DNA of 64,000 nt from Fictibacillus aquaticus (GTDB lineage: Bacteria > Bacillota > Bacilli > Bacillales > Fictibacillaceae), in the NCBI RefSeq assembly GCF_002245695.1, contig NZ_NOII01000001.1:620001-684000 (forward strand), in the 5' to 3' direction. The position numbers and the translations under genes are program-made. The notes under the pieces are model-generated. The model did not search any database and had not been told where the DNA came from. It worked only from the letters and a program-made list of their open reading frames with translations. Positions 46,946-55,419 of the stretch are shown in pieces; the stretch's first letter is position 1, and the number at the start of each line of letters is the position of its first letter.

Positions 46946-47296
46946 ATGATGTTTGAAAACAGCGGTTTAAATGGAAAGGTTGTTCAGTTCTCCCTGCTTG
47001 AACATACGATGGAACAGCATGGAATTATCCGTGCGGGGCAATGGGATTATGAGAGGATTACATACGATTATAAATTTGAAGACATGACGAACGGTGATGT
47101 TTATTATTTCCGCATCCCTTGCCACGTTGTGGAAGGTGAAACTGAAACACCTCATGCTAAAATTGAAATCGATACTCCATACTTAGGGAAACATTACTAC
47201 CCTCATGGCGTTGAATATGACGAAGTATTCCCGAAGAATGTAGTCAATCACTGCAACAAACTGCTTGATGCACTGAAAGCAGAACTTCACGTATAA
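46946..47296 (+). CDS. YugN-like family protein
   Basis: 116 residues, ATG after TAGGAGGTAAAACGC. It matches the YugN-like family of small soluble Bacillaceae proteins (RAGQWDYERITYDYKFEDM, GDVYYFRIPCHVVEGE, YLGKHYYPHGVEYDEVFP), and probably corresponds to ylbA by position. The function is unknown. A strong terminator follows. Confidence 0.8.
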   Translation: MMFENSGLNGKVVQFSLLEHTMEQHGIIRAGQWDYERITYDYKFEDMTNGDVYYFRIPCHVVEGETETPHAKIEIDTPYLGKHYYPHGVEYDEVFPKNVVNHCNKLLDALKAELHV

Positions 47297-47325
47297 AAAA
47301 AAACTCCCTAACCGGGAGTTTTTTT
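47297..47325. terminator. Bidirectional terminator after the YugN-like gene
   Basis: AAAAAAACTCCC pairs with GGGAGTTTTTTT around TAACC, giving A/T tails both ways between convergent genes. Confidence 0.9.
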
Positions 47326-48046
47326 ATATTGCCTGTTTGCCCTTGCTGTTTGATGAGAAGCCTTCAAATAGCCGGCCGCCGTATGGAGCGAGCACCTCAT
47401 CCGCGAACTCGATCACCTTTTCTTTCTGACGGTCAGTGTAATAATCATCAAATACCTTGCTGAACGATTCCGCAAATTCTGGATTGAATTCTTTCAATGC
47501 CCTTACAATCCATTTCCCCTCGCCTATCCAATGATTATGCACGCGCAGCACAAATTCATGTATCAAATATGCCAGCTTTGAGACGATAAACAAATCTTCA
47601 ATATTGTTAGAAGAACCCGTCAAGTCCTCAAGAAGATCCGTGATCGTATATCTTGCCACATCGATTTCGGTCGATTTCCACGGAGCAGGACCTGCTTTTA
47701 AAAGCTGCAGCGCTTCATTTTTTATGATTGACGCAGTGCCGTTGTCCTTCATAATAATTCCTTCAGCACACATTTGAGGCAATGAAGGCCTCGCTCTATC
47801 AATATTTTCTAGAAAAAACCGCTGGTACGTGCTTTTTTTGTGAACGAACACTTCTATTGGCCATCCGAATTCATAATACGACTGTCTGTATGAATCCATA
47901 ATCTTTTCATCAAAAATAACAATATCGAGGTCGGAGCTCTCCGTTTCCTCTCCCCTGACCACACTTCCAGCAAGCAAAGCAACATCGCAGTCAGGAAAAA
48001 ATGCTTCAATAAAATTTCGTGCTGAAGTTCTAGCGCTGTCTCTCAT
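47324..48046 (-). CDS. Nucleotidyltransferase-domain protein (Pol beta superfamily)
   Basis: 240 residues. The minimal nucleotidyltransferase signature LLAGSVVRGEETESSDLDIV carries the GS and DxD metal-binding residues; a helical C-terminal domain (about 110-230) follows, as in aminoglycoside nucleotidyltransferase-like proteins. The substrate is unknown; AadA/ANT-like resistance is not demonstrated. It is not in the corresponding B. subtilis interval and appears inserted between ctaG and the YugN-like gene. Confidence 0.85.
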   Translation of the reverse strand: MRDSARTSARNFIEAFFPDCDVALLAGSVVRGEETESSDLDIVIFDEKIMDSYRQSYYEFGWPIEVFVHKKSTYQRFFLENIDRARPSLPQMCAEGIIMKDNGTASIIKNEALQLLKAGPAPWKSTEIDVARYTITDLLEDLTGSSNNIEDLFIVSKLAYLIHEFVLRVHNHWIGEGKWIVRALKEFNPEFAESFSKVFDDYYTDRQKEKVIEFADEVLAPYGGRLFEGFSSNSKGKQAI

Positions 48047-48107
48047 AAAAATTCTCTCCCTTATGTAAGGATTACAATAATTATTTAGTTCGCTCTTTTA
48101 TAAAAAA

Positions 48108-48129
48108 AACCTGCCACAAGGGACAGGTT
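48108..48129 (-). terminator. Terminator of ctaG
   Basis: AACCTG pairs with CAGGTT, extended by CC/GG across a bulge, with eight A residues to its left (T-run on the minus strand), four bases past the ctaG stop. Confidence 0.75.
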
Positions 48130-48133
48130 CTGA

Positions 48134-48985
48134 TTATTTAATCGGCTGCTGTATAACAAGCTGGGAACGTTTGATGCTTTCAAGGTCTTCCTTATCCTTC
48201 TGTCTTTCTTTTTTCACCCAGCGGTAGAAAATAAGCCCAAGGACGAACGCATAAACTACTTCCTGGATTATTTTCATCATAACCCCGCCAACGTGCTGGT
48301 CCTCAAGAGGAGTCATGTATCCGAATAATTGAGGCACTCCTTCATAAGCAGCATATAACTGGCTGTCAGCGAACATAATCAGTGCACATGCTGGGGTCAT
48401 CAAAACACCATTTCCGAATATATATCCGACTCTCTTTAAATCAGACAACTGGTCGTCGGAATCGACTGGTGTAAGAACTGGCCACCACATCGTAAAAGCT
48501 GTCAAAAAAAGTATTGTGTGGTAAATATAATGCAATGTCATTGATCCGGTCACAGCATCAAAGATCATTGGCAAATGATAAAAAGAAAAAAGAGTGTTAA
48601 ACAATATAAGAGCAATTAAAGGTTTTGTGAGAGCGGCAAATACTTTATGATAAATGGTTTCTCCGAATAAGTACTTCTTCCAAAAAGCAGCTGGGATCCC
48701 GATAATCACTAGCGGAGGAATCATTAAATATAAAATGGCCATCTGCACCATGTGGACACTGAATAAATAATGATGCCCAATAATACTTATCGGACTTCCT
48801 TTTATGGCATATATGAGCAGCAATGCTGCAAGAATACATATCTTTTGCAGCATGGTAGTGCTTTTGCCAAACTTTTTAAAGTAAAAAACACCTGCGATCA
48901 GTACTAACAAGAATACTTCTGGATGGTAAAGCTCAAAAAAACTATAATGTGACAAATCTGTATGTACGTGATGATGCTTCATCAT
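48134..48985 (-). CDS. ctaG: CtaG, caa3 oxidase assembly factor
   Basis: 283 residues with about seven membrane helices and the CtaG_2 motifs YLFSVHMVQMAILYLMIPPL, WWPVLTP and FADSQLYAAYE. In Bacillus CtaG is required for a functional caa3 oxidase, probably for copper insertion. It lies last in the cta run, separated from ctaF by about 170 bases with a hairpin. Confidence 0.93.
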   Translation of the reverse strand: MMKHHHVHTDLSHYSFFELYHPEVFLLVLIAGVFYFKKFGKSTTMLQKICILAALLLIYAIKGSPISIIGHHYLFSVHMVQMAILYLMIPPLVIIGIPAAFWKKYLFGETIYHKVFAALTKPLIALILFNTLFSFYHLPMIFDAVTGSMTLHYIYHTILFLTAFTMWWPVLTPVDSDDQLSDLKRVGYIFGNGVLMTPACALIMFADSQLYAAYEGVPQLFGYMTPLEDQHVGGVMMKIIQEVVYAFVLGLIFYRWVKKERQKDKEDLESIKRSQLVIQQPIK

Positions 48986-49083
48986 GTGTCAACTCCTTGA
49001 CGTAACAACTATTCTAGCTTAAGATTAGCGTTTTTACACAAGAGTGTAAAGTGTCCAACATTTGACGATTTACCAACAGCATA

Positions 49084-49112
49084 GAAAAAAGACTGCAAAA
49101 ATGCAGCCTTTT
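49084..49112 (-). terminator. Terminator of ctaF / end of ctaCDEF
   Basis: AAAAGACTGC pairs with GCAGCCTTTT around a short A/T loop, with an A-run on the left. It lies about 40 bases after the ctaF stop and divides it from ctaG. Confidence 0.75.
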
Positions 49113-49153
49113 CCCTGCTGCCGTTGCGGAAACCCGCTTTTAGCAGCTTGTTA

Positions 49154-49498
49154 TTAAGATGTCCAGATCATTCCCATTAAGGAGGCAACTGTGATAGCCG
49201 CGATCAAAATACCGCTCGCCATACCCCAGATCGGAAATTCATGACCTTTGTGGCTTAAATGCATCCAGATGTAGAGCTGGAAGAAAACCTGCACAACGGC
49301 AAGGACAAGGATAAACATGACCGCGAAAGAATCGCCTATCTTATCGCTTGAAATCGCATAAAACGCAACAAGTGTGAGAAGGATCATCATGATGAAAGAA
49401 ACGTTATGATGCTTTCGTTCTTCTTTAAGAGCAAGCTTCTTCTGCAGCGCTTCATGGCGGTGAACGGTCTTATCAGACTTTTGCTGGTGATCTGCCAT
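49154..49498 (-). CDS. ctaF: CtaF, cytochrome c oxidase subunit IV
   Basis: 114 residues: charged cytosolic N-terminus (1-32) then three membrane helices (about 33-52, 57-78 and 90-112), matching the bacterial COX4 family (FAVMFILVLAVVQVFFQLYIW). A small structural subunit of the caa3 oxidase. Three bases separate it from ctaE. Confidence 0.94.
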   Translation of the reverse strand: MADHQQKSDKTVHRHEALQKKLALKEERKHHNVSFIMMILLTLVAFYAISSDKIGDSFAVMFILVLAVVQVFFQLYIWMHLSHKGHEFPIWGMASGILIAAITVASLMGMIWTS

Positions 49499-49501
49499 GG
49501 T

Positions 49502-50122
49502 TTACCCCACCTTCCCCATCAAATAAACGACTGTAAAGATAAATACCCATACAACGTCGACAAAGTGCCAGTAAAGAGCAAATAAGTAGTACTTAGGCGC
49601 ATTCACAAGTGTCAGGCCACGGTTCCAGTTTCTTGCAAGAAGAGTTGCGATCCATAGGCAGCCGAACAATACGTGTCCGCCGTGGAACCCGACAAGTGTA
49701 TAGAACGCCGAACCAAATGCAGAGCTTGTAAATGTGTGACCTTCGTGGACGTATTCAACAAACTCATAGATTTCAAGTCCAAGGAATGCAAGGCCGAGAA
49801 TCAGGGTTACAATAAACCATCCTTGCATCGCTTTAACACGGTTTTGTTTCATAGCAAGCACGGAATACACGCTTGTCAATGAACTTGTCAATAACAGCAT
49901 CGTTGCAACAAATACCATCGGCAGCTTGAAGATTTCTTCTCCAGCCGGTCCATCCATGTGCATGTTTCTAAGGCCTAAATACGTTCCAAAAAGGGTTGCG
50001 AACAGTACCGTCTCTCCCCCAAGGAAAAGCCAGAAGCCCAAAAATTTATTTTTGCCTTCAAGGGTAGCTTTCTCCGGATGATCAGGAAAATTCGCGTCCG
50101 TCAGTCTTTCATCGGCATGCAT
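49502..50122 (-). CDS. ctaE: CtaE, cytochrome c oxidase subunit III
   Basis: 206 residues with five membrane helices and the COX3 motifs FWLFLGGETVLFATLFGTYL, GFHGGHVLFGCLW and YWHFVDVVWVFIFTVVYL. Its start overlaps the ctaD stop by one base, so translation is coupled. Confidence 0.97.
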   Translation of the reverse strand: MHADERLTDANFPDHPEKATLEGKNKFLGFWLFLGGETVLFATLFGTYLGLRNMHMDGPAGEEIFKLPMVFVATMLLLTSSLTSVYSVLAMKQNRVKAMQGWFIVTLILGLAFLGLEIYEFVEYVHEGHTFTSSAFGSAFYTLVGFHGGHVLFGCLWIATLLARNWNRGLTLVNAPKYYLFALYWHFVDVVWVFIFTVVYLMGKVG

Positions 50123-51966
50123 TAAGCTCTACCCCCTTTAATATCTGCTTCAACTTCTTCTTTATGAATATGGTAGCCATGGTCGTCGATCACAGAACGC
50201 AGGAACATCGTGATTAGTACGATTCCAAGTCCTCCGCCGGCAGCATACCAGTTAGCATAAATGAATCCGAACCCTGAAATAAACATACCGACAGACATGA
50301 TGAACGGCAGGATTGATCCGTTCGGCATATGAATTTCGCCGACAGGTTCTGCTGGTGTCATCTTTCCGTTTCCAGCTGTCTTTTCCACATAAAGAGCGTC
50401 AAGACCGCGTACAAGCGGAGTCTGTGCAAAGTTGTATTCAGGTGTTGGAACTGGCATCGCCCACTCAAGTGTACGTCCGTCCCAAGGATCAGCAGAAGCA
50501 ATATTTTTCTTAGAAGCGGAAATAATAATGTTGATAAATAATACTATCGTACCAGCACCCATCAGAAGCGCGCCGATCGTACTGACAAAGTTAGACGTAT
50601 CAAGCTGCTGTCCGCTCATGTATGTAAATACGCGGCGAGGCATTCCCATCAGTCCAAGCCAGTGCTGCGGGAAGAACGTCAAGTGGAAACCAATAAAGAA
50701 CAGCCAGAAGTTCCATTTCCCAAGTGTGTCATTAAGAACGCGGTTGAACATTCTAGGATACCAGTAGTAAAGACCGGCAAACAAACCTAGAACAAGGCCG
50801 CCGACAATAACATAGTGGAAGTGGGCAACTACAAAATAGCTGTCATGGTATTGGTAATCGGCAGCTGGAACAGAAAGCATAACCCCTGTTACTCCACCCA
50901 TTACGAACGTTGGGATAAACCCGACAGCGAAGAGCATCGGTGCTGTAAAACGGATTTGGCCTCCCCACATTGTAAAGATCCAGTTAAAGATCTTAACACC
51001 TGTCGGAATCGCAATCGCCATCGTTGCAACCGCGAAAATGGAGTTAGCTACAGCCCCAAGTCCTACAGTGAACATATGGTGAACCCAAACCATGAATCCA
51101 AGGAAACCAATAAGCACTGTGGCAAATACCATCGCGCTGTATCCGAACAAACGCTTCTTTGAGAACGTAGATACGATTTCAGAGATAATACCGAAAGCAG
51201 GAAGAATAAGGATATAAACTTCCGGGTGTCCGAAAATCCAGAAAATGTGCTCCCAGATAAGTACGTTTCCGCCCATGTCAGCGTTGAAGAAATGAGCACC
51301 AAAAACACGTTCAAACATAAGCAGGAAGAATCCTACTGTTAATGCCGGGAAAGCAAAAAGGATAAGTCCAGATGTTACGAAAGATGCCCAAGTAAACAGC
51401 GGCATACGCATGAACGTCATACCTGGAGCTCTCATATTAATAATCGTAACAAGGAAGTTTATACCTCCGGCAAGTGTTCCAGCACCGGCAATCTGAAGAC
51501 CGAGTACATAGAAATCAACACCATGCCCTGCTGAGACCGTTGAAAGCGGGGCATATGCTGTCCATCCAGCATCAGGTGCTCCGCCAAGGAACCAGCTCAT
51601 GTTCAAGAGCACTCCTCCGAAGAAGAAAAGCCAGAAACCAACTGCGTTTACATAAGGGAATGCAACATCACGCGCTCCAATCTGAAGCGGTACGATTGCG
51701 TTCATAAACGCAAATATAATCGGCATCGCTGCAAGGAAGATCATCGTCGTTCCGTGCATCGTTAACAACTGGTTAAACATTTCAGCTGAAACAAAATCAT
51801 TTTCCGGCTTGATTAGCTGAATTCGCATTAAGATTGCTTCTAATCCCCCAATAAGGAAGAAGAACCCGCCGGAGAGCAAATATAAAATACCAATTTTCTT
51901 ATGGTCAACAGTCGTGAGCCAGTCCATAAGTCCAGTTCTCTTTTTGTGACTTGCGTGAGTAGACAC
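50122..51966 (-). CDS. ctaD: CtaD, cytochrome c oxidase subunit I
   Basis: 614 residues from GTG, eight bases after AAAGGAGG; the upstream ATG lies within that ribosome site and is unlikely. The heme-copper core is intact: heme a ligand in LLTMHGTTMIFL, CuB/cross-link HPEVYILILPAFG, WVHHMF, and the heme ligands in VVAHFHYVIVGG. Two extra C-terminal helices after about residue 520 are usual for Bacillus caa3 enzymes. It reduces O2 to water and pumps protons. Confidence 0.98.
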   Translation of the reverse strand: MSTHASHKKRTGLMDWLTTVDHKKIGILYLLSGGFFFLIGGLEAILMRIQLIKPENDFVSAEMFNQLLTMHGTTMIFLAAMPIIFAFMNAIVPLQIGARDVAFPYVNAVGFWLFFFGGVLLNMSWFLGGAPDAGWTAYAPLSTVSAGHGVDFYVLGLQIAGAGTLAGGINFLVTIINMRAPGMTFMRMPLFTWASFVTSGLILFAFPALTVGFFLLMFERVFGAHFFNADMGGNVLIWEHIFWIFGHPEVYILILPAFGIISEIVSTFSKKRLFGYSAMVFATVLIGFLGFMVWVHHMFTVGLGAVANSIFAVATMAIAIPTGVKIFNWIFTMWGGQIRFTAPMLFAVGFIPTFVMGGVTGVMLSVPAADYQYHDSYFVVAHFHYVIVGGLVLGLFAGLYYWYPRMFNRVLNDTLGKWNFWLFFIGFHLTFFPQHWLGLMGMPRRVFTYMSGQQLDTSNFVSTIGALLMGAGTIVLFINIIISASKKNIASADPWDGRTLEWAMPVPTPEYNFAQTPLVRGLDALYVEKTAGNGKMTPAEPVGEIHMPNGSILPFIMSVGMFISGFGFIYANWYAAGGGLGIVLITMFLRSVIDDHGYHIHKEEVEADIKGGRA

Positions 51967-52000
51967 GGGTATTACCTCCTTTAACATGCCCTAGCCGATG

Positions 52001-53011
52001 TTATTGTAATTTTAATTCCATCAAGTAATCCGCTACCGCGTCAACTTCTTCGTCGCTTAATGGCAGCTTAGGCATTTCGTTGCCTGGCTTGTATTCCTGC
52101 GGATCCTTGATCCATTTCTTTAAGTTAGCTTTACTGTGATCCATGATTCCTGCGATTTTTTCTTTTTCGCCGAATCCTGTAAGGTTAGGGCCTGTGTTTC
52201 CGCCTTTTTCGCCTACTGCATGGCAAGAAAGACAGTTCTTTTCGAACACCTTCTGTCCATCAGCATCGCCAGTGGAAGCGCTAGCTTTCTTGAAGCCTGA
52301 TACCCAAGCTTTGTACTCTTCCTTAGATACAACTTTTACTTTAAAGTCCATCAAGGCATGAGAAGCACCGCACAGCTCCGCGCATTTACCTTTGTAAACC
52401 GCTTCTTTGCTGCCCGTGTCAAACCACATATAGTTTTTGCTTCCGTCACCAGGGTTAGTGTCGGTTTTTCCTGCAAGAGAAGGAATCCAGAATGAGTGGA
52501 TTACATCTGCAGTGGTAAGTTCAACATGTACCTTCGTGTCAACTGGGAGTACTAGCTCCTGAGACGTAATCAGTTCTTCTTTCGGATATTCGAATTCCCA
52601 CCAATACTGGTGTCCAGTCACTTTAAGACTTAGTTCATTTTTCGATGGCTTAGCATCTGCATCGAATTCAAATGTTCTCATTACTGTTGGAACAGCAAGA
52701 ATGATAAGCAAAAGAATTGGAATAGCAGTCCAAAGAATTTCCAGCATGTGATTTCCCTCTACCTGTTCAGGCATAGAATCATCGCCAGCTTTTTTACGGA
52801 ACTTAATGAGAACAAAGAAATATAGTACAAATACAACTACAAGAACCAAAATCATTATGCTGATTGAAATAAGCATAAGCTGGAACTGCTTGTCAGCCAC
52901 GTCGCCCTGAGGCACGAGTGTAGACAGCGTTGGATCACCGCAGCCTGTCAGCAAAATCGCTAACATGGCAATCAGGGATAAAAGCCGTCCCTTTTGAAGC
53001 CATTTTCTCAT
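52001..53011 (-). CDS. ctaC: CtaC, cytochrome c oxidase subunit II with fused cytochrome c
   Basis: 336 residues from the preferred ATG at 53011; the ribosome site is ambiguous and a GTG or ATG up to 12 codons earlier is possible. A lipoprotein signal ends in LLTGCGDP (C24), two membrane helices follow, then the CuA cupredoxin (HSFWIPSLAGKTD, CAELCGASHALM) and a C-terminal cytochrome c domain with CLSCH and the methionine ligand in EMPKLP. This makes the oxidase a caa3 type that accepts electrons through its own heme c. Confidence 0.96.
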   Translation of the reverse strand: MRKWLQKGRLLSLIAMLAILLTGCGDPTLSTLVPQGDVADKQFQLMLISISIMILVLVVVFVLYFFVLIKFRKKAGDDSMPEQVEGNHMLEILWTAIPILLLIILAVPTVMRTFEFDADAKPSKNELSLKVTGHQYWWEFEYPKEELITSQELVLPVDTKVHVELTTADVIHSFWIPSLAGKTDTNPGDGSKNYMWFDTGSKEAVYKGKCAELCGASHALMDFKVKVVSKEEYKAWVSGFKKASASTGDADGQKVFEKNCLSCHAVGEKGGNTGPNLTGFGEKEKIAGIMDHSKANLKKWIKDPQEYKPGNEMPKLPLSDEEVDAVADYLMELKLQ

Positions 53012-53135
53012 CACTTCATAAAACCCCACTTTCTCGTTGTTAATCACAAAAATATAAAATGTATCTATTCAATCCGGCGCGTACCGGACAAAAATAGCAA
53101 AATCGGGAATGTAAGCCCTTTTATGTAAAGGCAAT

Positions 53136-53164
53136 GCAGAACAGCACTGTTCGTGCTGTTCTGC
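53136..53164. terminator. Hairpin between ctaB and ctaC
   Basis: GCAGAACAGCA pairs perfectly with TGCTGTTCTGC around a seven-base loop, just past the ctaB stop. It lacks a following T-run on the minus strand, so it may attenuate or process rather than fully terminate. Confidence 0.5.
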
Positions 53165-53173
53165 TGAAGAAAG

Positions 53174-54112
53174 CTATTTTATGTTAACAAGAATCATTGC
53201 GACAAACATAATTGTCAAATAGTTCAATGAATACACGAACATCATTCTTGCCCATTTAATATCATCTTTCGCTCGCAGACCAGAAATCGCAAGAACAAGC
53301 CACCCTGTTCCAAGCAATGCTGAAAGAATAATATAGACAGTTCCAAAATCGTATAAATAAAGCGAAACAGGAAGAAGAGCTGCCGTATACCAGATCATCT
53401 GCCGTTTTGTCATTTCAAATCCTGACACGACCGGAAGCATTGGAATGCCAGCCTTTCTATACTCTTCACAGCGCTTCATGGCAAGTGCAAGGAAATGCGG
53501 CGGCTGCCAGAGAAACATGATAAGGAATAAAAACCATGCGATCGGATGGAGGTTAGCATCTATTGCAGCCCAGCCGATAAGCGGCGGCATCGCACCAGAA
53601 ATCCCTCCTACTACGGTATTAATAGAATGTGTCCTTTTCAGCCACATCGTGTAAACCACAACATAAACGAAAAGCCCGATCAATCCTAATACAGCAGCAG
53701 TCAGCGTAGTTAATGCCAGCAATAGCGTACCGACCGCTGAAACCACAATACCCACCCAAAGAACTTGGTTTGCATCAATCCTCCCGGTGACAGTTGGACG
53801 TTCCAGCGTTCTGTCCATCAACTGATCAATATCTCTGTCTATGTAGTTGTTCAGACAGCATCCGCCTGCAATAACAAGCGCAGCACCTAAGAGGCAGAGA
53901 ACCATCGTACCAATTTCATCAGTAAAGTTTAAGTTTGTATACTTAACTGCAAGGAAAAAGCCTGCAAACGTAGTGATCAAGTTGCTCATAACAATGCCGA
54001 GCTTTGCAATTGTAAGAAAATCTTTCCAAGTACCAGTTGGATTAGCTTCTGACAACGGGCCTGGCTCCATTACCTTGTTGGCTGCTTCAAAAGCCGTTTC
54101 TGTTTTACCCAC
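53174..54112 (-). CDS. ctaB: CtaB, protoheme IX farnesyltransferase (heme O synthase)
   Basis: 312 residues from GTG eight bases after AAAGGAGG; a GTG three codons upstream overlaps the site. A UbiA prenyltransferase with about nine membrane helices and the aspartate motifs [15 protein letters not shown] and a second [14 protein letters not shown] region. It converts heme B to heme O, the precursor used by CtaA. It is divergent from ctaA across 288 bases. Confidence 0.96.
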   Translation of the reverse strand: MGKTETAFEAANKVMEPGPLSEANPTGTWKDFLTIAKLGIVMSNLITTFAGFFLAVKYTNLNFTDEIGTMVLCLLGAALVIAGGCCLNNYIDRDIDQLMDRTLERPTVTGRIDANQVLWVGIVVSAVGTLLLALTTLTAAVLGLIGLFVYVVVYTMWLKRTHSINTVVGGISGAMPPLIGWAAIDANLHPIAWFLFLIMFLWQPPHFLALAMKRCEEYRKAGIPMLPVVSGFEMTKRQMIWYTAALLPVSLYLYDFGTVYIILSALLGTGWLVLAISGLRAKDDIKWARMMFVYSLNYLTIMFVAMILVNIK

Positions 54113-54283
54113 TGATAACACCTCCTTTACCTAAAAACGCCTACCTCAATCTTATCCTGATTCTGCAAAATGTCCATATCTGTTCACAATCTGTATGATA
54201 ATGGCTATGTACTGTGTGATAGGATAAACATATCAAGGAAATGTCCTATAACATTATAAAACAAATCACAGACTTTGTATACT

Positions 54284-54313
54284 TTGACTAAAATCGACAT
54301 AAGCCTATATTAT
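54284..54313 (+). promoter_or_regulatory. Candidate SigA promoter of ctaA
   Basis: TTGACT (54284-54289) and TATTAT (54308-54313) are separated by 18 bases, about 85 bases upstream of the ctaA start. The surrounding ctaB-ctaA spacer is AT-rich and could also hold ResD sites, which were not resolved by eye. Confidence 0.55.
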
Positions 54314-54400
54314 TTGTACTATCAGGGCATTTTTATACTAGTTTTATTTTTAACAAATTTGTGAAATAATCCATAATTTTATAGAAACAGGTGATATAGA

Positions 54401-55285
54401 ATGAAAAGAGCGTTTCAATGGTACTCCATTTTTACCGCGTTTGGGATGCTGCTTGTCTTATTAATGGGATCCATCGTTACGAAGACAGGATCAGGTGACG
54501 GCTGCGGAAATTCTTGGCCTCTATGCTACGGTGAGGTTCTGCCTAGCGCACCTAAGCTTGAAACAATGATCGAATACAGTCACAGAATTGTTTCCGGCTG
54601 GCTCGGGATTCTTGTTATCATACTGGCAGTCTGGGCATGGAAAAGATATAGCCATATTAAAGGTATTAAATTATTAGCTTCACTTGCTGTTTTTTTCATT
54701 GTACTGCAAGGCCTTCTCGGTGCTGCAGCAGTCATCTGGAGCCAGTCTTCAGCAGTGCTTGCTCTTCACTTTGGCTTTTCGCTAATTTCTTTTGCCAGCG
54801 TTCTTCTTATTGCAGTGCTGTCGTTCGAGAATTCCGAAAGACCATTTACCCTGAACGTTTCTTCTGGCTTCAAAATGAATATTTATTTGCTTTTCACGTA
54901 CCTTTACATTGTAGTCTATACCGGCGCATTAGTCCGGCACACAGAATCCAGCCTTGGCTGTACAGGTTTTCCCCTGTGCAACGGTGATGTTATTCCAGAA
55001 CTCGGCGGAGCTGCCGGAATTCAGTTCATGCATAGAATGGCTGCAATGGTCTTGTTCCTTTGGATCATGCTTTCTGCGGCATACGCGCATAGGCTTTACC
55101 GAAGTGATAAAAACGCAAAAATCGGTTTTATTCTTGCGGCTGTTTTTGTGTCGCTTCAAGCAGCCTCAGGAGCTATCGTCGTATTATCTAACTTGAACCT
55201 TTTTGCCGCACTTTCACACGGCGTGTTAATATCCTGCTTATTCGGAACGTTAAGTTTCCTTGTGATGGCAGCATACCGGAAATAA
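54401..55285 (+). CDS. ctaA: CtaA, heme A synthase
   Basis: 294 residues with eight membrane helices in two homologous halves. Heme-ligand histidines are in EYSHRIVSGW, LALHFGFSL, LVRHTESSLG, QFMHRMAAM and LSHGVLIS, and the extracytoplasmic cysteine pair is SGDGCGNSWPLCYG with its counterpart GCTGFPLCNG. It oxidises heme O to heme A for the caa3 oxidase. It is divergent from ctaBCDEF as in B. subtilis. Confidence 0.97.
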   Translation: MKRAFQWYSIFTAFGMLLVLLMGSIVTKTGSGDGCGNSWPLCYGEVLPSAPKLETMIEYSHRIVSGWLGILVIILAVWAWKRYSHIKGIKLLASLAVFFIVLQGLLGAAAVIWSQSSAVLALHFGFSLISFASVLLIAVLSFENSERPFTLNVSSGFKMNIYLLFTYLYIVVYTGALVRHTESSLGCTGFPLCNGDVIPELGGAAGIQFMHRMAAMVLFLWIMLSAAYAHRLYRSDKNAKIGFILAAVFVSLQAASGAIVVLSNLNLFAALSHGVLISCLFGTLSFLVMAAYRK

Positions 55286-55378
55286 AGAAAAGTTGGCTGA
55301 CGTTACTTTTTTTCCAACAATCTTTTTGCTGGCTTTGAATTTTTTCTTTATTAAAATGATCATACTCACTTAAAGGTA

Positions 55379-55416
55379 AAAAGAGATGGCCGATTTCAAT
55401 AGAGGCCATCTCTTTT
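55379..55416. terminator. Bidirectional terminator between ctaA and pyc
   Basis: AAAAGAGATGGCC (55379-55391) pairs perfectly with GGCCATCTCTTTT (55404-55416), flanked by T-run on the right; the pyc stop lies four bases beyond. Confidence 0.9.
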
Positions 55417-55419
55417 TTT

